A stretch of DNA of 64,000 nucleotides from Puniceicoccaceae bacterium 5H (GCA_009772895.1 WOUP01000011.1:40102-104101), one strand, 5' to 3'; shown: positions 32,410-43,256, numbered from the stretch's first letter. The notes: a model not told the origin generated them from the letters alone. Numbers and translations are program-made.

Positions 32410-34089
32410 CTAGAAAGAGAGCCAGAAGGTAAAGTAGAGATACATGCCGAGCACGAGCACCAGCACGAGGGTGGCCAGCAGCGTGTTGCCGCGGTCCCAG
32501 CTCGCCTTGACCTCTGGATCGCCGCTGACCGTGGCGTAGGTGAGGCTGTCGGTCTTGGTGGCAGGAGGCGCCTCGGTCATCAGCGATACGCCGATGAGGA
32601 TGAGAATGCTGATCACGAAGAGCACGCCAGCGGCGTAGAACTTGTTGAAGTCGCCGATCGCGGCGAGGAAGGCCGGATCGGAAACGCGCGTGGCGCCGAA
32701 GACGCTCTCGATCGCCAGCTTGGTCATGCCCAGAGCAAAACCACCCCCCAGACACCAGGCGGCGCCGTAGGCGTTGATGCGCTTCCAGAAGAGGCCGAGC
32801 AGGAAGACGGCGGCGATGGGCGGCGCCAGGTAGCCTTGCACCCCTTGCAGGTAGTCGTAGAGGCCACCGTCGGAGATGGCGCGCATGATCGGGATCCAGA
32901 GGATGCCGAGGCCTACGACCACGGTGGTGGCAATCCGGCCGACGAGCACGTAGTGGCGTTGGCTCTGGTTGGGCTTGAGCTTTTCGTAAATGTCGACCGT
33001 AAAGAGGGTGGCGCACGAGTTGAAGAGCGAGGCCAGCGAGCTCATCAGGGCCGCCAGCATACAGGCGATGATCAGGCCGCGCAGGCCGATCGGCAGCAGT
33101 TCTTCCACCATGGTCGGGAAGATCTTGTCGCCCACGATTTCCTCGGTGCCGTTGGGGCCCATCACGGTTTCGATGTGGATGATGCCCTTTTGGTGCAGCG
33201 CCCAGCCGATGAGGCCCGGGATGAGGAAGATCAGCACGGGGGTGACCTTGAGCAGGCCGCCGAAGAGCGCACCGCGGCGGGCTTCCTTCAGGTTCTTGCC
33301 GGTCAGGGTGCGCTGCACGATGTATTGGTCGGTACACCAATACCAGATACCGATGATGGGCGAGGCGATCAGCACCGCGAGCCAGGGCAGCTGCGGATCG
33401 TCGAGCGGGCGCCAGAGCGCGAGGTCTTCCTTGCGGTCGGCAGCCATCGAGACGAGCTCATGCCAGCCACCGAGTTGGTGCAGGCCGATGAACGTGATGA
33501 TGCAGGAGCCGATGATCAGCAGCACGGCCTGTGGGGCTTCGGTGTAGATCACGGCGCGCATCCCGCCGATGACGGTGTAGATCCCGGTGAGGATCACCGT
33601 GGAGAAGGCCCCGACCCAAAAGGCGTTTTCCGGCGTGCCGAAGGTGGTCGGCAGCAGGGATTCAAAGACGAGCGCGCCGGCGTAGATCGTCACACTCACC
33701 TTTGTCAGCACGTAGGCCGTCAGGGAGACGATACTGAGGATCCAGCGGGAGGTGGGGCCAAAGCGCCGCTCCAGGTATTCCGGCATCGTGTAGACGCCCG
33801 ACTTGTAATAAAAGGGCACGAAGACGTAGGCGAGGATGACCAGCACCCAGGCGTGCAGCTCCCAGTGGGCCATGGCCAGACCGCTCGAGGCGCCGGAGCC
33901 GGCCAGACCGACGATGTGCTCCGAGCCGATGTTCGACGAAAAGATCGAGGCGCCGATCAGAAAGAAGCCGGCGTGCCGCCCGGCCAGGAAGTAATCTTCG
34001 GTGCTTTTGTTCTGGCGGCCGGCCCAGAGGGTGATGCCCGCGATGAAGGCAAAGTATATCGCAATGATCGTCCAATCTAGCCAATGCAT
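32410..34089 (-). CDS. Sodium/solute symporter (SSS family)
   Basis: A 559-aa membrane protein with about 13-14 hydrophobic helices. It opens with LDWTIIAIYFAFIAGITLWA and carries the family features YFLAGRHAGFFLIGASIFSS, NIGSEHIVGLAGSGASSGLA and YTEAPQAVLLIIGSCIITF. It resembles the SGLT-like sugar branch, importing a sugar or similar solute with sodium. It is divergent from the first rhamnogalacturonan lyase gene, so uptake of pectin-derived sugars is possible but unproven. Confidence 0.92.
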   Translation of the reverse strand: MHWLDWTIIAIYFAFIAGITLWAGRQNKSTEDYFLAGRHAGFFLIGASIFSSNIGSEHIVGLAGSGASSGLAMAHWELHAWVLVILAYVFVPFYYKSGVYTMPEYLERRFGPTSRWILSIVSLTAYVLTKVSVTIYAGALVFESLLPTTFGTPENAFWVGAFSTVILTGIYTVIGGMRAVIYTEAPQAVLLIIGSCIITFIGLHQLGGWHELVSMAADRKEDLALWRPLDDPQLPWLAVLIASPIIGIWYWCTDQYIVQRTLTGKNLKEARRGALFGGLLKVTPVLIFLIPGLIGWALHQKGIIHIETVMGPNGTEEIVGDKIFPTMVEELLPIGLRGLIIACMLAALMSSLASLFNSCATLFTVDIYEKLKPNQSQRHYVLVGRIATTVVVGLGILWIPIMRAISDGGLYDYLQGVQGYLAPPIAAVFLLGLFWKRINAYGAAWCLGGGFALGMTKLAIESVFGATRVSDPAFLAAIGDFNKFYAAGVLFVISILILIGVSLMTEAPPATKTDSLTYATVSGDPEVKASWDRGNTLLATLVLVLVLGMYLYFTFWLSF

Positions 34090-34767
34090 GGGGTCTCCTT
34101 TGGTGGAGTGGGGGTATGAATCGTGAAGGGGCTGTCAGGAGTCGGAAAGACGCACAACCACGCCCCGTCGCGCGGAATTGCGGCGAAGGAACGCAGGATG
34201 GGGTCTGGATGGCTGGGGCCGCTCCCGGCGCTTTGGAGCCAGGAAGGGGGAGGAGGTGTCGGAAGCAGCTGAGACCATCCCGGTGGATCTTCTGCGCGCG
34301 GGAACGCGCGGACAACCCGCCGGTTCCGATTCCTGTAGTAGAACCGTAGCCAAACGCTGACAATATTTTTCCCGGCGTTAAACCCTCAGGGCGCTTGACA
34401 GTCAAGCTGCGGCCGCTGCTGCCGGTATAACTATAGAATCAAAAGCTGCTGACCGTGTGCCTGGCCCGACGGTCACGGTTGCCGCTCAAGCACGTTTACC
34501 TACGCAGCGATGCGTTTTTGTATCGGAGGCCTGAGTTCTGTGAGAGCAAGTGAAAGTGTTTATAGGTAATATACCTCGGATGCTTAAGTATTCCTACTGT
34601 CCGATTTTGGGCGATTTGTGAAGCGGTAGGTTGCGTCATAAAGGTGTAAACTGCAGCGGCCCGCTCTCCCCCTCTCCGGGTCTCTGCTGAACGACTACTA
34701 AACATAGACTACCCCTCTCCTGGCCGCTTGCGTTCAGTCTGGTCAGGAGCGACCCCTCCTTACACTT
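34090..34767. promoter_or_regulatory. Intergenic control region between the symporter and lyase genes
   Basis: A 678-bp divergent intergenic region. It contains the palindrome AGGTA-ATA-TACCT near 34564-34576 and, 176 bp before the lyase ATG, the motif TCCTACTGTCCGATTTT (34592-34608), which also occurs before the second lyase gene. The rest shows no gene; small frames here have no family signature. Confidence 0.6.
34592..34608 (+). promoter_or_regulatory. Shared upstream motif of the PL11 lyases, copy 1
   Basis: The 17-nt TCCTACTGTCCGATTTT is identical to the copy at 39335-39351. Both are followed by G-rich sequence and GCG(A/T)TTTGT. The copies lie 176 and 163 bp before the start codons, in otherwise dissimilar flanks. 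A binding site for a common regulator is the simplest reading; a remnant of duplication is the alternative. Confidence 0.6.
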
Positions 34768-37700
34768 ATGAAACGACCCCCTTTGGCGGTGGCTGTGCTA
34801 CTGCTTACCCTGAATCCAGCGCTGCGTGGTGAAAACGTGTCGCTGATCCCGGCCGACGTGGCCTCGGTCAATATCGCCGGAGACGCCGGAGCGCCTTCGA
34901 TTTCGACCAGTGGTGTCGGCGATACGATCTACCTGCGTTCGCGCGAGTTTTCCTCCGGCGCCGTGCGCAACAACGTCGCCTACCTGCAGTTCGACCTCTC
35001 TTCTCTCAACAACGACGACGTGATTCAGGCCGCGACGTTGCGCCTGAACAAGATCGCAGGCGATACCGTCGTGACCGGGCGCGTGGCGCTCTTCGGCTTG
35101 ATGGACCTGGCGGGCAACGTCCAGCAGGACTGGAACTCCGGCAGCTTCACCTACGGCGATGAGTTCGATCCGGCAATCTTTAACGATGCGGTGTCCACGC
35201 CGGGGGCCTCGCCGATCAACCTCAGCAACGTGGTGAACTTCGACGAGCAGGAAGCCGTCAGTGGCAACACCGTGACGCTGAGCTCCGACGACCTGAACGA
35301 CTTTTTGCAGAGCCGCGTGGCCGACGATGGTCTGGTGACCTTTATCCTGACCTTCCCGAGCCAGGGGGACGGCAACGACAAGAGCCTGACCTACGCCTCT
35401 CACACTTATACGGACGACACCAACCTGCGCCCGACGCTGGAAGTGGCGTTCTCCGATGCGAGCCTGCCCTCACCGCCGAGCGATTTGATGCTGGGCAACG
35501 TGAGCTACTCGGCCAATCCCTCACTGACGATCAATTGGGGCGGCATCGACGGCGCGCTTTCCTACAAGGTCTTCCGTCGTGCCGATGGCGAAGAGGAACC
35601 GACTCAGGTAGGCACCGTCACCAGCCCGAGCTACTTTGACGACAGCGTCGAGCTCTTCGGCCAGTATTACTATTCCGTCGCGGTGGTGACTGATGCGGGC
35701 GAGTCCGTGCGGTCGACCGAACTCTACGTGGATGTGACCGACTCCGATGCCGGCCGTCCCGCGGCCCCGGGCGATTTCACGGTCGCGGCCAGCACGCCCG
35801 CGCAGATCCAGCTGGGCTGGAATGCGGTGAGCGGCGTCTACCTGTATGAGGTCTACCGCTCCGTTTATCCGGACCGTGCGTTCAGCCTCGTGGACACGGT
35901 GGACACGCCCCATTACACCGACGACAACGTGGTGGGCTTCCGCAGCTACTATTACAAGGTCAAGTCCATTGGCGGCGGCGGTATCTCCTGGGCCAGCGAT
36001 GTTTTCGAGGTCGAGCCGCGTTTTGTGACCGGTGGCACGATTCCCGCCGCGCCGCAAAATCTCAGCCTCGGCAGCAACACCACCTATTCCACCACCATCG
36101 GCTGGGATGCGGTCGCCGACGCGCAGGCCTACTACGTCTACCGTTCGGTCAGCGGCACCGGCGATTATCATTTGGTGGGCATCAGCGAAACGACTTCGCT
36201 GGAAGACACCTATGCGGTGATGCCGCAGATTGCCTACGATTATACCGTCTATGCGGCGGGCCAGGGCGGCTTCTCCGAGCCCTCCGCCGTACTGGGCGTG
36301 GATGCCACGTTGCACAACTACCGTCAGATGGAGAACATCACCCGCGCCCCGGTGGCGGTGCCGAGTGAAGACGGCATGTTGATCAGTTGGCGCCTGCTGG
36401 GCACCGATCCGGAAAACATCGGCTTCTCCGTCTATCGCGACGGCCACCGCCTGAACAACTTCCCGATCACCGGCGCAACCAACTACCTCGACGAAGCGGG
36501 CACGACGGCTTCGACCTACGAGGTGCGGGCCAAGATCGGTAACTACGAGCTGCCTGAGGGCGAAACGGCCCGCGTGCTCGGCCAGGGCTACCTCAGCGTG
36601 CCGATCGAGGCGCCTGCGGGCGGCACGACCCCGGACGACGTCGACTATACCTACAACGCCAACGACGCGAGCGTGGGCGATCTGGACGGCGACGGTGAAT
36701 ACGAGATCGTGCTCAAGTGGGATCCGACCAACGCGAAGGACAATTCCCAATCGGGCTACACGGGCAACGTCTTCATCGATGCTTACGAGATGGACGGCAC
36801 GCGCCTGTGGCGCATCGACCTGGGCCGCAACATCCGCGCGGGCGCTCACTACACGCAGTTCATGGTGTATGACTTCGACGGCGACGGCCGCGCAGAGATG
36901 ATCTGCAAGACTGCCGATGCGACGACGGATGCCGAAGGCACCGTGATCGGCGACCCGGATGCCGACTACCGCAACGACGGTGGCTACATCCTCGACGGTC
37001 CAGAATTCCTCACGGCCTTCGACGGTATGACTGGTGCGATCATGGATACGATCGACTACGTCCCGCCGCGCGGCAACCTCTCCGACTGGGGCGACACCTA
37101 CGGCAATCGGGTGGACCGCTTCAACGCGGCGGTGGCCTACTTTGACGGGGTGCACCCGAGCTTTGTCGCGGCTCGCGGCTATTACTACGGCCAGTCTGGG
37201 CAGGGCATCGGTCGCACAGTGATCGCCGCCCACGACCTGGTCGATGGCCAACTCGTCGAGCGCTGGGTCTTCGACAGCCAGGTCGAAGGCGATCAATACG
37301 TCGGCCAGGGCAATCACCAGCTGACGGTCGGCGACGCCGATGGCGATGGCTACGATGAAGTGATGCACGGTTCCCTGACGATCGACCAGGACGGCTCCGC
37401 CCTTTGGGTATCCGGCCTCGGTCACGGTGACGCCATGCACTTCGGCGATCTGGACCCGAGCCATCCGGGCATGGAAATGTTTGCGGTGAAGGAAGAAACG
37501 GGCGCCGAATACCACGACGTCTTCACCAACGCCGCCACGGGCGAAACCATCTGGGGTGTCAACAACGCCCGTGATACCGGGCGCGGCCTCGCCGCCGACA
37601 TCGACCCGAACTACGCGGGCACCGAAGTCTGGGGCGCCGCCAATCTCAGCGTCTGGTCCGCCCAGGGCGAGGTCATCGGCCTCACGCGCCCCTCGATCAA

Positions 37701-38532
37701 CTTCGCGATCTGGTGGGACGGCGATCCCCTGCGCGAGCTGATGGACGGCACCTCCGTGCGCAAGTGGGACTGGGTGAACCAGCAGGAAGTGGTGTTGCTC
37801 GATGCGACCGGCACCGCCTCCAACAACGGCACCAAGGCGACCCCGTCGCTCCAGGCCGACTTGCTGGGTGACTGGCGTGAAGAGGTGATGCTGCGCACGG
37901 ACGACAACACGGCCCTGCGTATCTACAGCACCTCGGCCCCCACGGTCCTGCGCATCCCCACCCTGATGCACGACCCGAATTATCGTGTGGCGGTGGCCTG
38001 GCAGAACAGCGCCTACAATCAGCCCCCGCATCCCTCGTTCTTCATCGGCAACAATATGCCCGATGTGGCGATGCCGGATGTGTTCGTCGATCCGCGCCCG
38101 GATCTCTACGGCCTGATGGATGACGAGGGCGTCTACACGACGGATGTGCGTGTGGCCCTGAACGCCAACCTCGGCGCGCCTCTGGTCAACGAATACCGCG
38201 TCGATAGCGGCTCGTGGATGACCTACAGTACGCCCTTCATGGTCCAGGGCAACGGCAGCCACACGGTGGACTTCCGTACCTACGACGGCGAAAGCAACCT
38301 GTTGGCCGAAGCCAGCTCAACCTTCACGATCAATGCTCAGCTGCCGGGTGACCTCGACGGCGATAACGACGTGGATGTCGACGACCGGCTGGTGCTGATC
38401 GGCAGCCTGCGCAAGTGCGAGGGGGACGCCGGTTACAACGCCGCGGCCGACCTCGATGGCAACGGTTGCGTCAACATGGTCGACTACGCCAAGTGGCGCG
38501 CCTACTACGCCGCCGCCAACCGCCCCCGCTAA
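34768..38532 (+). CDS. Secreted rhamnogalacturonan lyase (PL11) with DNRLRE, FN3 and dockerin-like modules
   Basis: A 1,254-aa exported enzyme. After a signal peptide (about 1-21) come a DNRLRE beta-sandwich (about 25-235; TIYLRSREFSSGAVRNNVAY) and three fibronectin-III-like modules (about 240-510). The PL11 beta-propeller (about 515-1130) has NYRQMENITRAPVAV, VSWRLLGTDP-like ISWRLLGTDPENIGF, YNANDASVGDLDGDGEYEIV and RAGAHYTQFMVYDFDGDGRA. An Ig-like module precedes a C-terminal dockerin-like pair (1192-1250) with DLDGDNDVDVDD and DLDGNGCVNMVD. PL11 enzymes cleave the rhamnogalacturonan I backbone by beta-elimination using calcium. The next gene encodes a cohesin-like surface protein. Confidence 0.93.
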   Translation: MKRPPLAVAVLLLTLNPALRGENVSLIPADVASVNIAGDAGAPSISTSGVGDTIYLRSREFSSGAVRNNVAYLQFDLSSLNNDDVIQAATLRLNKIAGDTVVTGRVALFGLMDLAGNVQQDWNSGSFTYGDEFDPAIFNDAVSTPGASPINLSNVVNFDEQEAVSGNTVTLSSDDLNDFLQSRVADDGLVTFILTFPSQGDGNDKSLTYASHTYTDDTNLRPTLEVAFSDASLPSPPSDLMLGNVSYSANPSLTINWGGIDGALSYKVFRRADGEEEPTQVGTVTSPSYFDDSVELFGQYYYSVAVVTDAGESVRSTELYVDVTDSDAGRPAAPGDFTVAASTPAQIQLGWNAVSGVYLYEVYRSVYPDRAFSLVDTVDTPHYTDDNVVGFRSYYYKVKSIGGGGISWASDVFEVEPRFVTGGTIPAAPQNLSLGSNTTYSTTIGWDAVADAQAYYVYRSVSGTGDYHLVGISETTSLEDTYAVMPQIAYDYTVYAAGQGGFSEPSAVLGVDATLHNYRQMENITRAPVAVPSEDGMLISWRLLGTDPENIGFSVYRDGHRLNNFPITGATNYLDEAGTTASTYEVRAKIGNYELPEGETARVLGQGYLSVPIEAPAGGTTPDDVDYTYNANDASVGDLDGDGEYEIVLKWDPTNAKDNSQSGYTGNVFIDAYEMDGTRLWRIDLGRNIRAGAHYTQFMVYDFDGDGRAEMICKTADATTDAEGTVIGDPDADYRNDGGYILDGPEFLTAFDGMTGAIMDTIDYVPPRGNLSDWGDTYGNRVDRFNAAVAYFDGVHPSFVAARGYYYGQSGQGIGRTVIAAHDLVDGQLVERWVFDSQVEGDQYVGQGNHQLTVGDADGDGYDEVMHGSLTIDQDGSALWVSGLGHGDAMHFGDLDPSHPGMEMFAVKEETGAEYHDVFTNAATGETIWGVNNARDTGRGLAADIDPNYAGTEVWGAANLSVWSAQGEVIGLTRPSINFAIWWDGDPLRELMDGTSVRKWDWVNQQEVVLLDATGTASNNGTKATPSLQADLLGDWREEVMLRTDDNTALRIYSTSAPTVLRIPTLMHDPNYRVAVAWQNSAYNQPPHPSFFIGNNMPDVAMPDVFVDPRPDLYGLMDDEGVYTTDVRVALNANLGAPLVNEYRVDSGSWMTYSTPFMVQGNGSHTVDFRTYDGESNLLAEASSTFTINAQLPGDLDGDNDVDVDDRLVLIGSLRKCEGDAGYNAAADLDGNGCVNMVDYAKWRAYYAAANRPR

Positions 38533-38568
38533 ATGCACTCCCTCCTCTCAACTCACACTTCGCACCAC

Positions 38569-39168
38569 ATGAAAAGAACGATCCTCCCGCTTCTGGCCCT
38601 CGCCGCAACCGCCACCGGCGTATATGCCAGCCCCGGCATCACCCTCAATCCTTCCGCTGCATCCGTGCAGGTGGGGGACGCCTTCACCGTCGACGTCGTG
38701 GCCAATTACGACGCCATGACGGAACTCGGTTCCATGGCCGAACTCACCTCGTTCGGCTTCATGGTCGATCCTTCCAGCATGTTCACCATTGGTGATTACA
38801 CTGGCTTCACCATGAACATGGACTATGACGACTTCTCCATGGATCCGGGGGAAGTCGTGGGCATTGCCGGACTCGATGGCGGTTCGACCGATACGATGGT
38901 CACGCTCGGCACGCTCTCGTTTACGGCGACGGGCTTGGGCACGCAGTCGCTGGAGATCTTCGGCGACGAAAGCGACTCGTCGGGCACGATGGGGCTCTAC
39001 TACACGGTCTACAACGACATTGGGGACCCGCTGGACGATCAGTATTTGTCCTTCGACCTCAGCGGCTCGACCTCGATCTCCGTCGTGCCAGAGCCTGCAA
39101 CGACGGCGTTCATGGCCGGTGCCGCCGCTCTCGCCGCACTCGGCTTCGTTCGCCGCCGACGCGCCTGA
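38569..39168 (+). CDS. PEP-CTERM protein with cohesin-like domain
   Basis: A 199-aa exported protein starting at MKRTILPLLALAA (ATG 38569; the ATG at 38533 gives an unlikely leader). After the signal peptide, residues about 22-150 read like a cohesin beta-sandwich: ITLNPSAASVQVGDAFTVDV, ELTSFGFMVDPSSMF, GTLSFTATGLGTQSLEIFGD. The C-terminus is a sorting tag, VPEPATTAFMAGAAALAALG then FVRRRRA. It starts 36 bp after a lyase that ends in a dockerin-like module, so it may tether that enzyme to the surface. The cohesin call rests on pattern only. A strong terminator follows. Confidence 0.78.
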   Translation: MKRTILPLLALAATATGVYASPGITLNPSAASVQVGDAFTVDVVANYDAMTELGSMAELTSFGFMVDPSSMFTIGDYTGFTMNMDYDDFSMDPGEVVGIAGLDGGSTDTMVTLGTLSFTATGLGTQSLEIFGDESDSSGTMGLYYTVYNDIGDPLDDQYLSFDLSGSTSISVVPEPATTAFMAGAAALAALGFVRRRRA

Positions 39169-39201
39169 TCGGTTCTATACTTGGCGATTATGCAGTTTCG
39201 A

Positions 39202-39229
39202 GGAGCAGGATTCGTCCTGCTCCTTTTTT
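39202..39229 (+). terminator. Terminator after the cohesin-like PEP-CTERM gene
   Basis: A perfect 9-bp stem GGAGCAGGA/TCCTGCTCC with TTCG loop followed by six T, 33 bp after the stop codon. It closes the lyase/cohesin unit. Confidence 0.92.
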
Positions 39230-39334
39230 AATGCGGTAGGTATGTATAAGGTGTGATAGAGGACTGAATTCCTTAGGTATTTCGTGCATGCTTTGCGGTG
39301 CTACTGGTAGGTTTGGATCGGAGTTGTGATTAGC

Positions 39335-39351
39335 TCCTACTGTCCGATTTT
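39335..39351 (+). promoter_or_regulatory. Shared upstream motif of the PL11 lyases, copy 2
   Basis: Identical 17-nt match (TCCTACTGTCCGATTTT) to 34592-34608, 163 bp before the second lyase ATG. Confidence 0.6.
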
Positions 39352-39497
39352 AGGGCGTTTGTTGTGAGCAGCAGCTGGTGCTTATTTAGTGCGCAGCAGG
39401 CTTTCTGTTCTCTTGGGCCTGCCCCTTGTTAACCTCAAATAGTACCCCCGCTCCGGCTTTCTCCCCCCCCCTCGCAGCCGGGGCGCGCACACCTACG

Positions 39498-42400
39498 ATG
39501 AAAAAACACCACCTTGCGGTGGCGATGCTACCGCTTACTCTGTCTCCTGTGACTTGGGGCGCCTCCACGGCGCTCAGTCCTACCTCCATCGCTTCGATCA
39601 ACGTCGGCGGCGAAGATGGTAACCCAGCCATCAGCACCGGCGGCGTCGGCAATACCATCTACATCCGCTCCCGCGATTTTGCCTCCGGACCGGTTCGTCA
39701 TAATGTCGCCTACCTGCGCTTCCATGTGGACGATCTCAGCGACGCCGAGATCTACACGGCCAGCTTGCGCTTGAACCGGGTGGGCGGCGACTTCGCGGTC
39801 GAAGGGCGCGTGGCCATCTACGGCTTGCTCGATCTGCCGTCGAATCTGGTGCAGGACTGGACGACCGACACCTTTGCCTATGGCGCTGAGTTCGACCCGT
39901 CGATGTACAGCGATGGGGCTTCGGTGCCCGGAGCGACGCCGATCACGCTCAGCCAGGTCGAAGACCTAAGCGATCTGGAGACTGTCACCGAATACACCAC
40001 CATCACGCTGACGGACGACGCGTTCGTCGACTTTCTGCAATCGCGGGCCGATGACGACGGCAACGTGACGCTGATCGTGACCATGCCCAGCCAGGGCGGT
40101 AACGACAAATACTACGAACTGGCCTCGGACACCTACGACGATGCCAGCCTGCGCCCGGTGCTGGAAATCGCTTACGGCCCGGCCGGGCTGCCCGCGCCAC
40201 CCGTCGGGCTGGCGGTCGACAACATCAGTTACGCGGCCGAGCCCACGTTGACGGTGGATTGGGATGCGATCCCGGAAGCGCAAAGCTACAAGGTCTACCG
40301 GCGTGCAGAAGGCGAGCAGGACGCCACCCTCGTCTCGCAGTCCAATGCCGCCAGCTACTTCGATGACGACGTGCAGTTGTTTGGCGTCTATTACTATTCC
40401 GTGGCCGCGGTTGCCAGCGAGGGCGAATCGGTGCCCAGCGTCGAGCTGCGGGTGGAGGTCCGCGACTCCATGGCGGGCGATCCTGCCGCGCCGAACAATC
40501 TTGCGGTGGTGGACAGCACGCCCGGCACCATCCAGATCGGCTGGGACGCTCCGGCCGGCGCGTTCCTCTACGACGTCTATCGCTCCACCCATCCCGATCG
40601 CGATTTCGAGCAGGTCGATACCGTGGCGACGCCCGCTTACACCGATAGCGACGTGGTCGGTTACCGCAGCTACTACTACCGCGTCTCCACCACGGGGGCG
40701 GGTGGCGTTTCCGGCCCCAGCGAAACCGTGGCCGTGGCGCCGCGCTTTGTGGAAGGCGGCACCGTGCCGGAAGCTCCGGGCAATCTGTCGCTGATCGACA
40801 ACACCCTCTACACGACCGAGATCGGCTGGGACGCGGTGGATGATGCGCAGGCCTATTACGTCTACCGCTCGACTCATACGGATGGCGACTTCCACCTCGT
40901 GGGGATCAGCGATACCACCTCGCTCAACGACACCTTCGCGGTCATGCCGCAAAATGCCTACTACTACACGGTTTATGCGGTGGGAGAGGGTGGCTTTTCC
41001 GAGCCGTCGGACATCTTCGGCGTCGACGCCACCTTGCATGTGCATCGACAGATGGAAAACCTGACGCGTGCGCCGGTTGCGGTACCCAACGAAGAAGGGA
41101 TTCTGGTCTCCTGGCGCCTGTTGGGCACAGACCCGCGCGATACCGGTTTTTACATCTACCGCGACGGTCACCGCCTGAACAACTTCCCCCTCACCGGCGC
41201 GACCAACTACGTCGACACCGAGGGCACGGTTGATTCGACTTACGAGATCCGGGCCACGCTCGACGGCTTTGAGCTGCCGAGCGGCGAGACCGCCCGCATG
41301 CTCGAAAACGGCTACCTGAGCGTGCCGCTCGACATCCCGGAAGGCGGCACGACGCCCGACGGGGTCGACTTTACCTACACGGCCAACGACGCCAGCGCCG
41401 CCGATCTCGATGGCGACGGTGCATACGAGGTCGTGCTGAAGTGGGACCCCACCAACACGGGCAACAACATGCCGGGCTATTACACCGGCAACGTCATTAT
41501 CGACGCTTACGAGATGGACGGCACGCGCCTCTGGCGCATCGACCTGGGCCGCAACGTCCGGGCCGGCTCGCCCTATACCCAGTTCATGGTCTACGACTTC
41601 GACGGTAACGGGAAGGCGGAGATGATCTGCAAGACCGCCGATGCAACCGTCGACGGCCTGGGCAACGTGATCGGGGATCCAGATGCCGACTGGCGCAGCA
41701 GCGAGGGCATGGTGCTCGAAGGACCGGAATTCCTCACCGTCTTCAACGGCGAGACGGGCGAGGCGATGGATACGGTCGACTATGTGCCGCAGCGCGGGGA
41801 CATCTCCGAGTGGGGCGACTCATACGGGGGACGCGTGGACCGCCTGAATGCGGCAGTCGCGTAACTCGATGGTGTGCACCCCACCTTCCTCGCCGGGCGC
41901 GGCTACTACTACGGCCAACCGGGTCAGGGGCCGGGCCGCACGGTGATCGCGGCGCACGACTACATCGACGGCCAGTTGGTCGAGCGCTGGGTCTTCGACA
42001 CCCGCGACGCCGGGGCCGAATACATCGGCCAGGGCAATCACCAGTTCTCTGTCGGCGATGTCGACGGCGATGGCAAGGACGAGCTGATGCAGGGCTCGCT
42101 GACCTTCGACGACGACGGGACGGCTCTCTGGTGCAGCGGTCTCGGCCACGGTGACGCCATGCACTACGGCGACCTCGACCCGACGCGTCCGGGCATGGAG
42201 CTGTTCTCCGTGAAGGAAGAGACGGACATCCCCTACCACACCGTCTTCAGCGATGCTGCCACGGGTGAAACCATCTGGGGCGTATTCAATGGCCGGGACA
42301 CCGGTCGCGGGCTCGCCGCCGACATCGACCCGCGCTATGCCGGCACCGAAGTCTGGGGCGCGGCCAACCTCAATGTGTGGTCCGCCGCCGGCGAAGTCAT

Positions 42401-43256
42401 CGGTAATGTGCGCCCTTCGATCAACTTCTCGATCTACTGGGACGGCGACCCGTTGAGCGAACTGCTCGACAACATCTCGGTGCGCAAATGGGATTGGGTG
42501 AACCAGCGTGAAGTCGTGCTGCTCGACGCCGAAGGCACGGCCTCCAACAACAGCACCAAAGCCAACCCCTGCCTGCAGGCCGACTTGCTCGGCGACTGGC
42601 GCGAAGAGGTGATGCTGCGCACAGCCGACAACACCGCGTTGCGCATCTACTCCACGCCTTACCCGACGGATCTGCGCATCCACACCCTGATGCACGATCC
42701 GGCTTATCGCGTGGCGATCGCCTGGCAGAACAGCACCTACAATCAGCCGCCGCACCCCTCGTTCTTCATCGGCAACGACATGCCGGCAGTCGCCCAGCCG
42801 GATATCTTCGTCTATCCAGAGCCGGACTTCTACGGCTTGATGGATGAGAACGGCGACTACACGACCGATGTGCGCGTCGCATTGACCGTCAACCTCGATG
42901 AACCGCTGAGCAACACTTACCGCGTCGATGGCGGGTCATGGACGTCTTACAGCGGGCCGTTCATGGTCACGGGCGACGGCAGCCACACGGTCGAGTTCCG
43001 CACCTATGATGGTGACGACAATCTTCTGGTCGAAGCCAGCAAGACCATGACCATCAACGCAGCGGTGCCGGGCGATCTCGACGGCGACGGCGATGTGGAC
43101 GTGGACGACCGCCTGGTGCTGATCGGTAGTCTGCGCACCTGCGAGGGCGACAGTGGCTACAACCCCGCCGCCGACCTCGATGGCAACGGCTGCGTCGACA
43201 TGGTCGACTACGCGAAGTGGCGCGCCTACTACGCCGCTGCCCATCGCCCCGGCTGA
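39498..43256 (+). pseudogene. Second PL11 rhamnogalacturonan lyase, interrupted by one in-frame TAA
   Basis: A close paralogue of the lyase at 34768 with the same module order: signal peptide (MKKHHLAVAMLPLTLSPVTW), DNRLRE, three FN3-like modules, PL11 propeller, Ig-like module and dockerin-like pair (DLDGDGDVDVDD, DLDGNGCVDMVD). At 41862-41864 a TAA replaces the Tyr codon found in the paralogue (NAAVAYFDGVHP there, NAAVA-stop-LDGVHP here). The frame is otherwise open to 43256, so one substitution separates it from a 1,252-codon gene. The upstream product would be 788 aa and lack most of the propeller. A recent inactivation, read-through or a sequence error are the options. Confidence 0.88.

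Noticed and set aside
35521..38262. A 913-codon minus-strand frame opposite the first lyase
   Set aside because: Shadow frame with no family features, mirrored by similar shadows opposite the second lyase.
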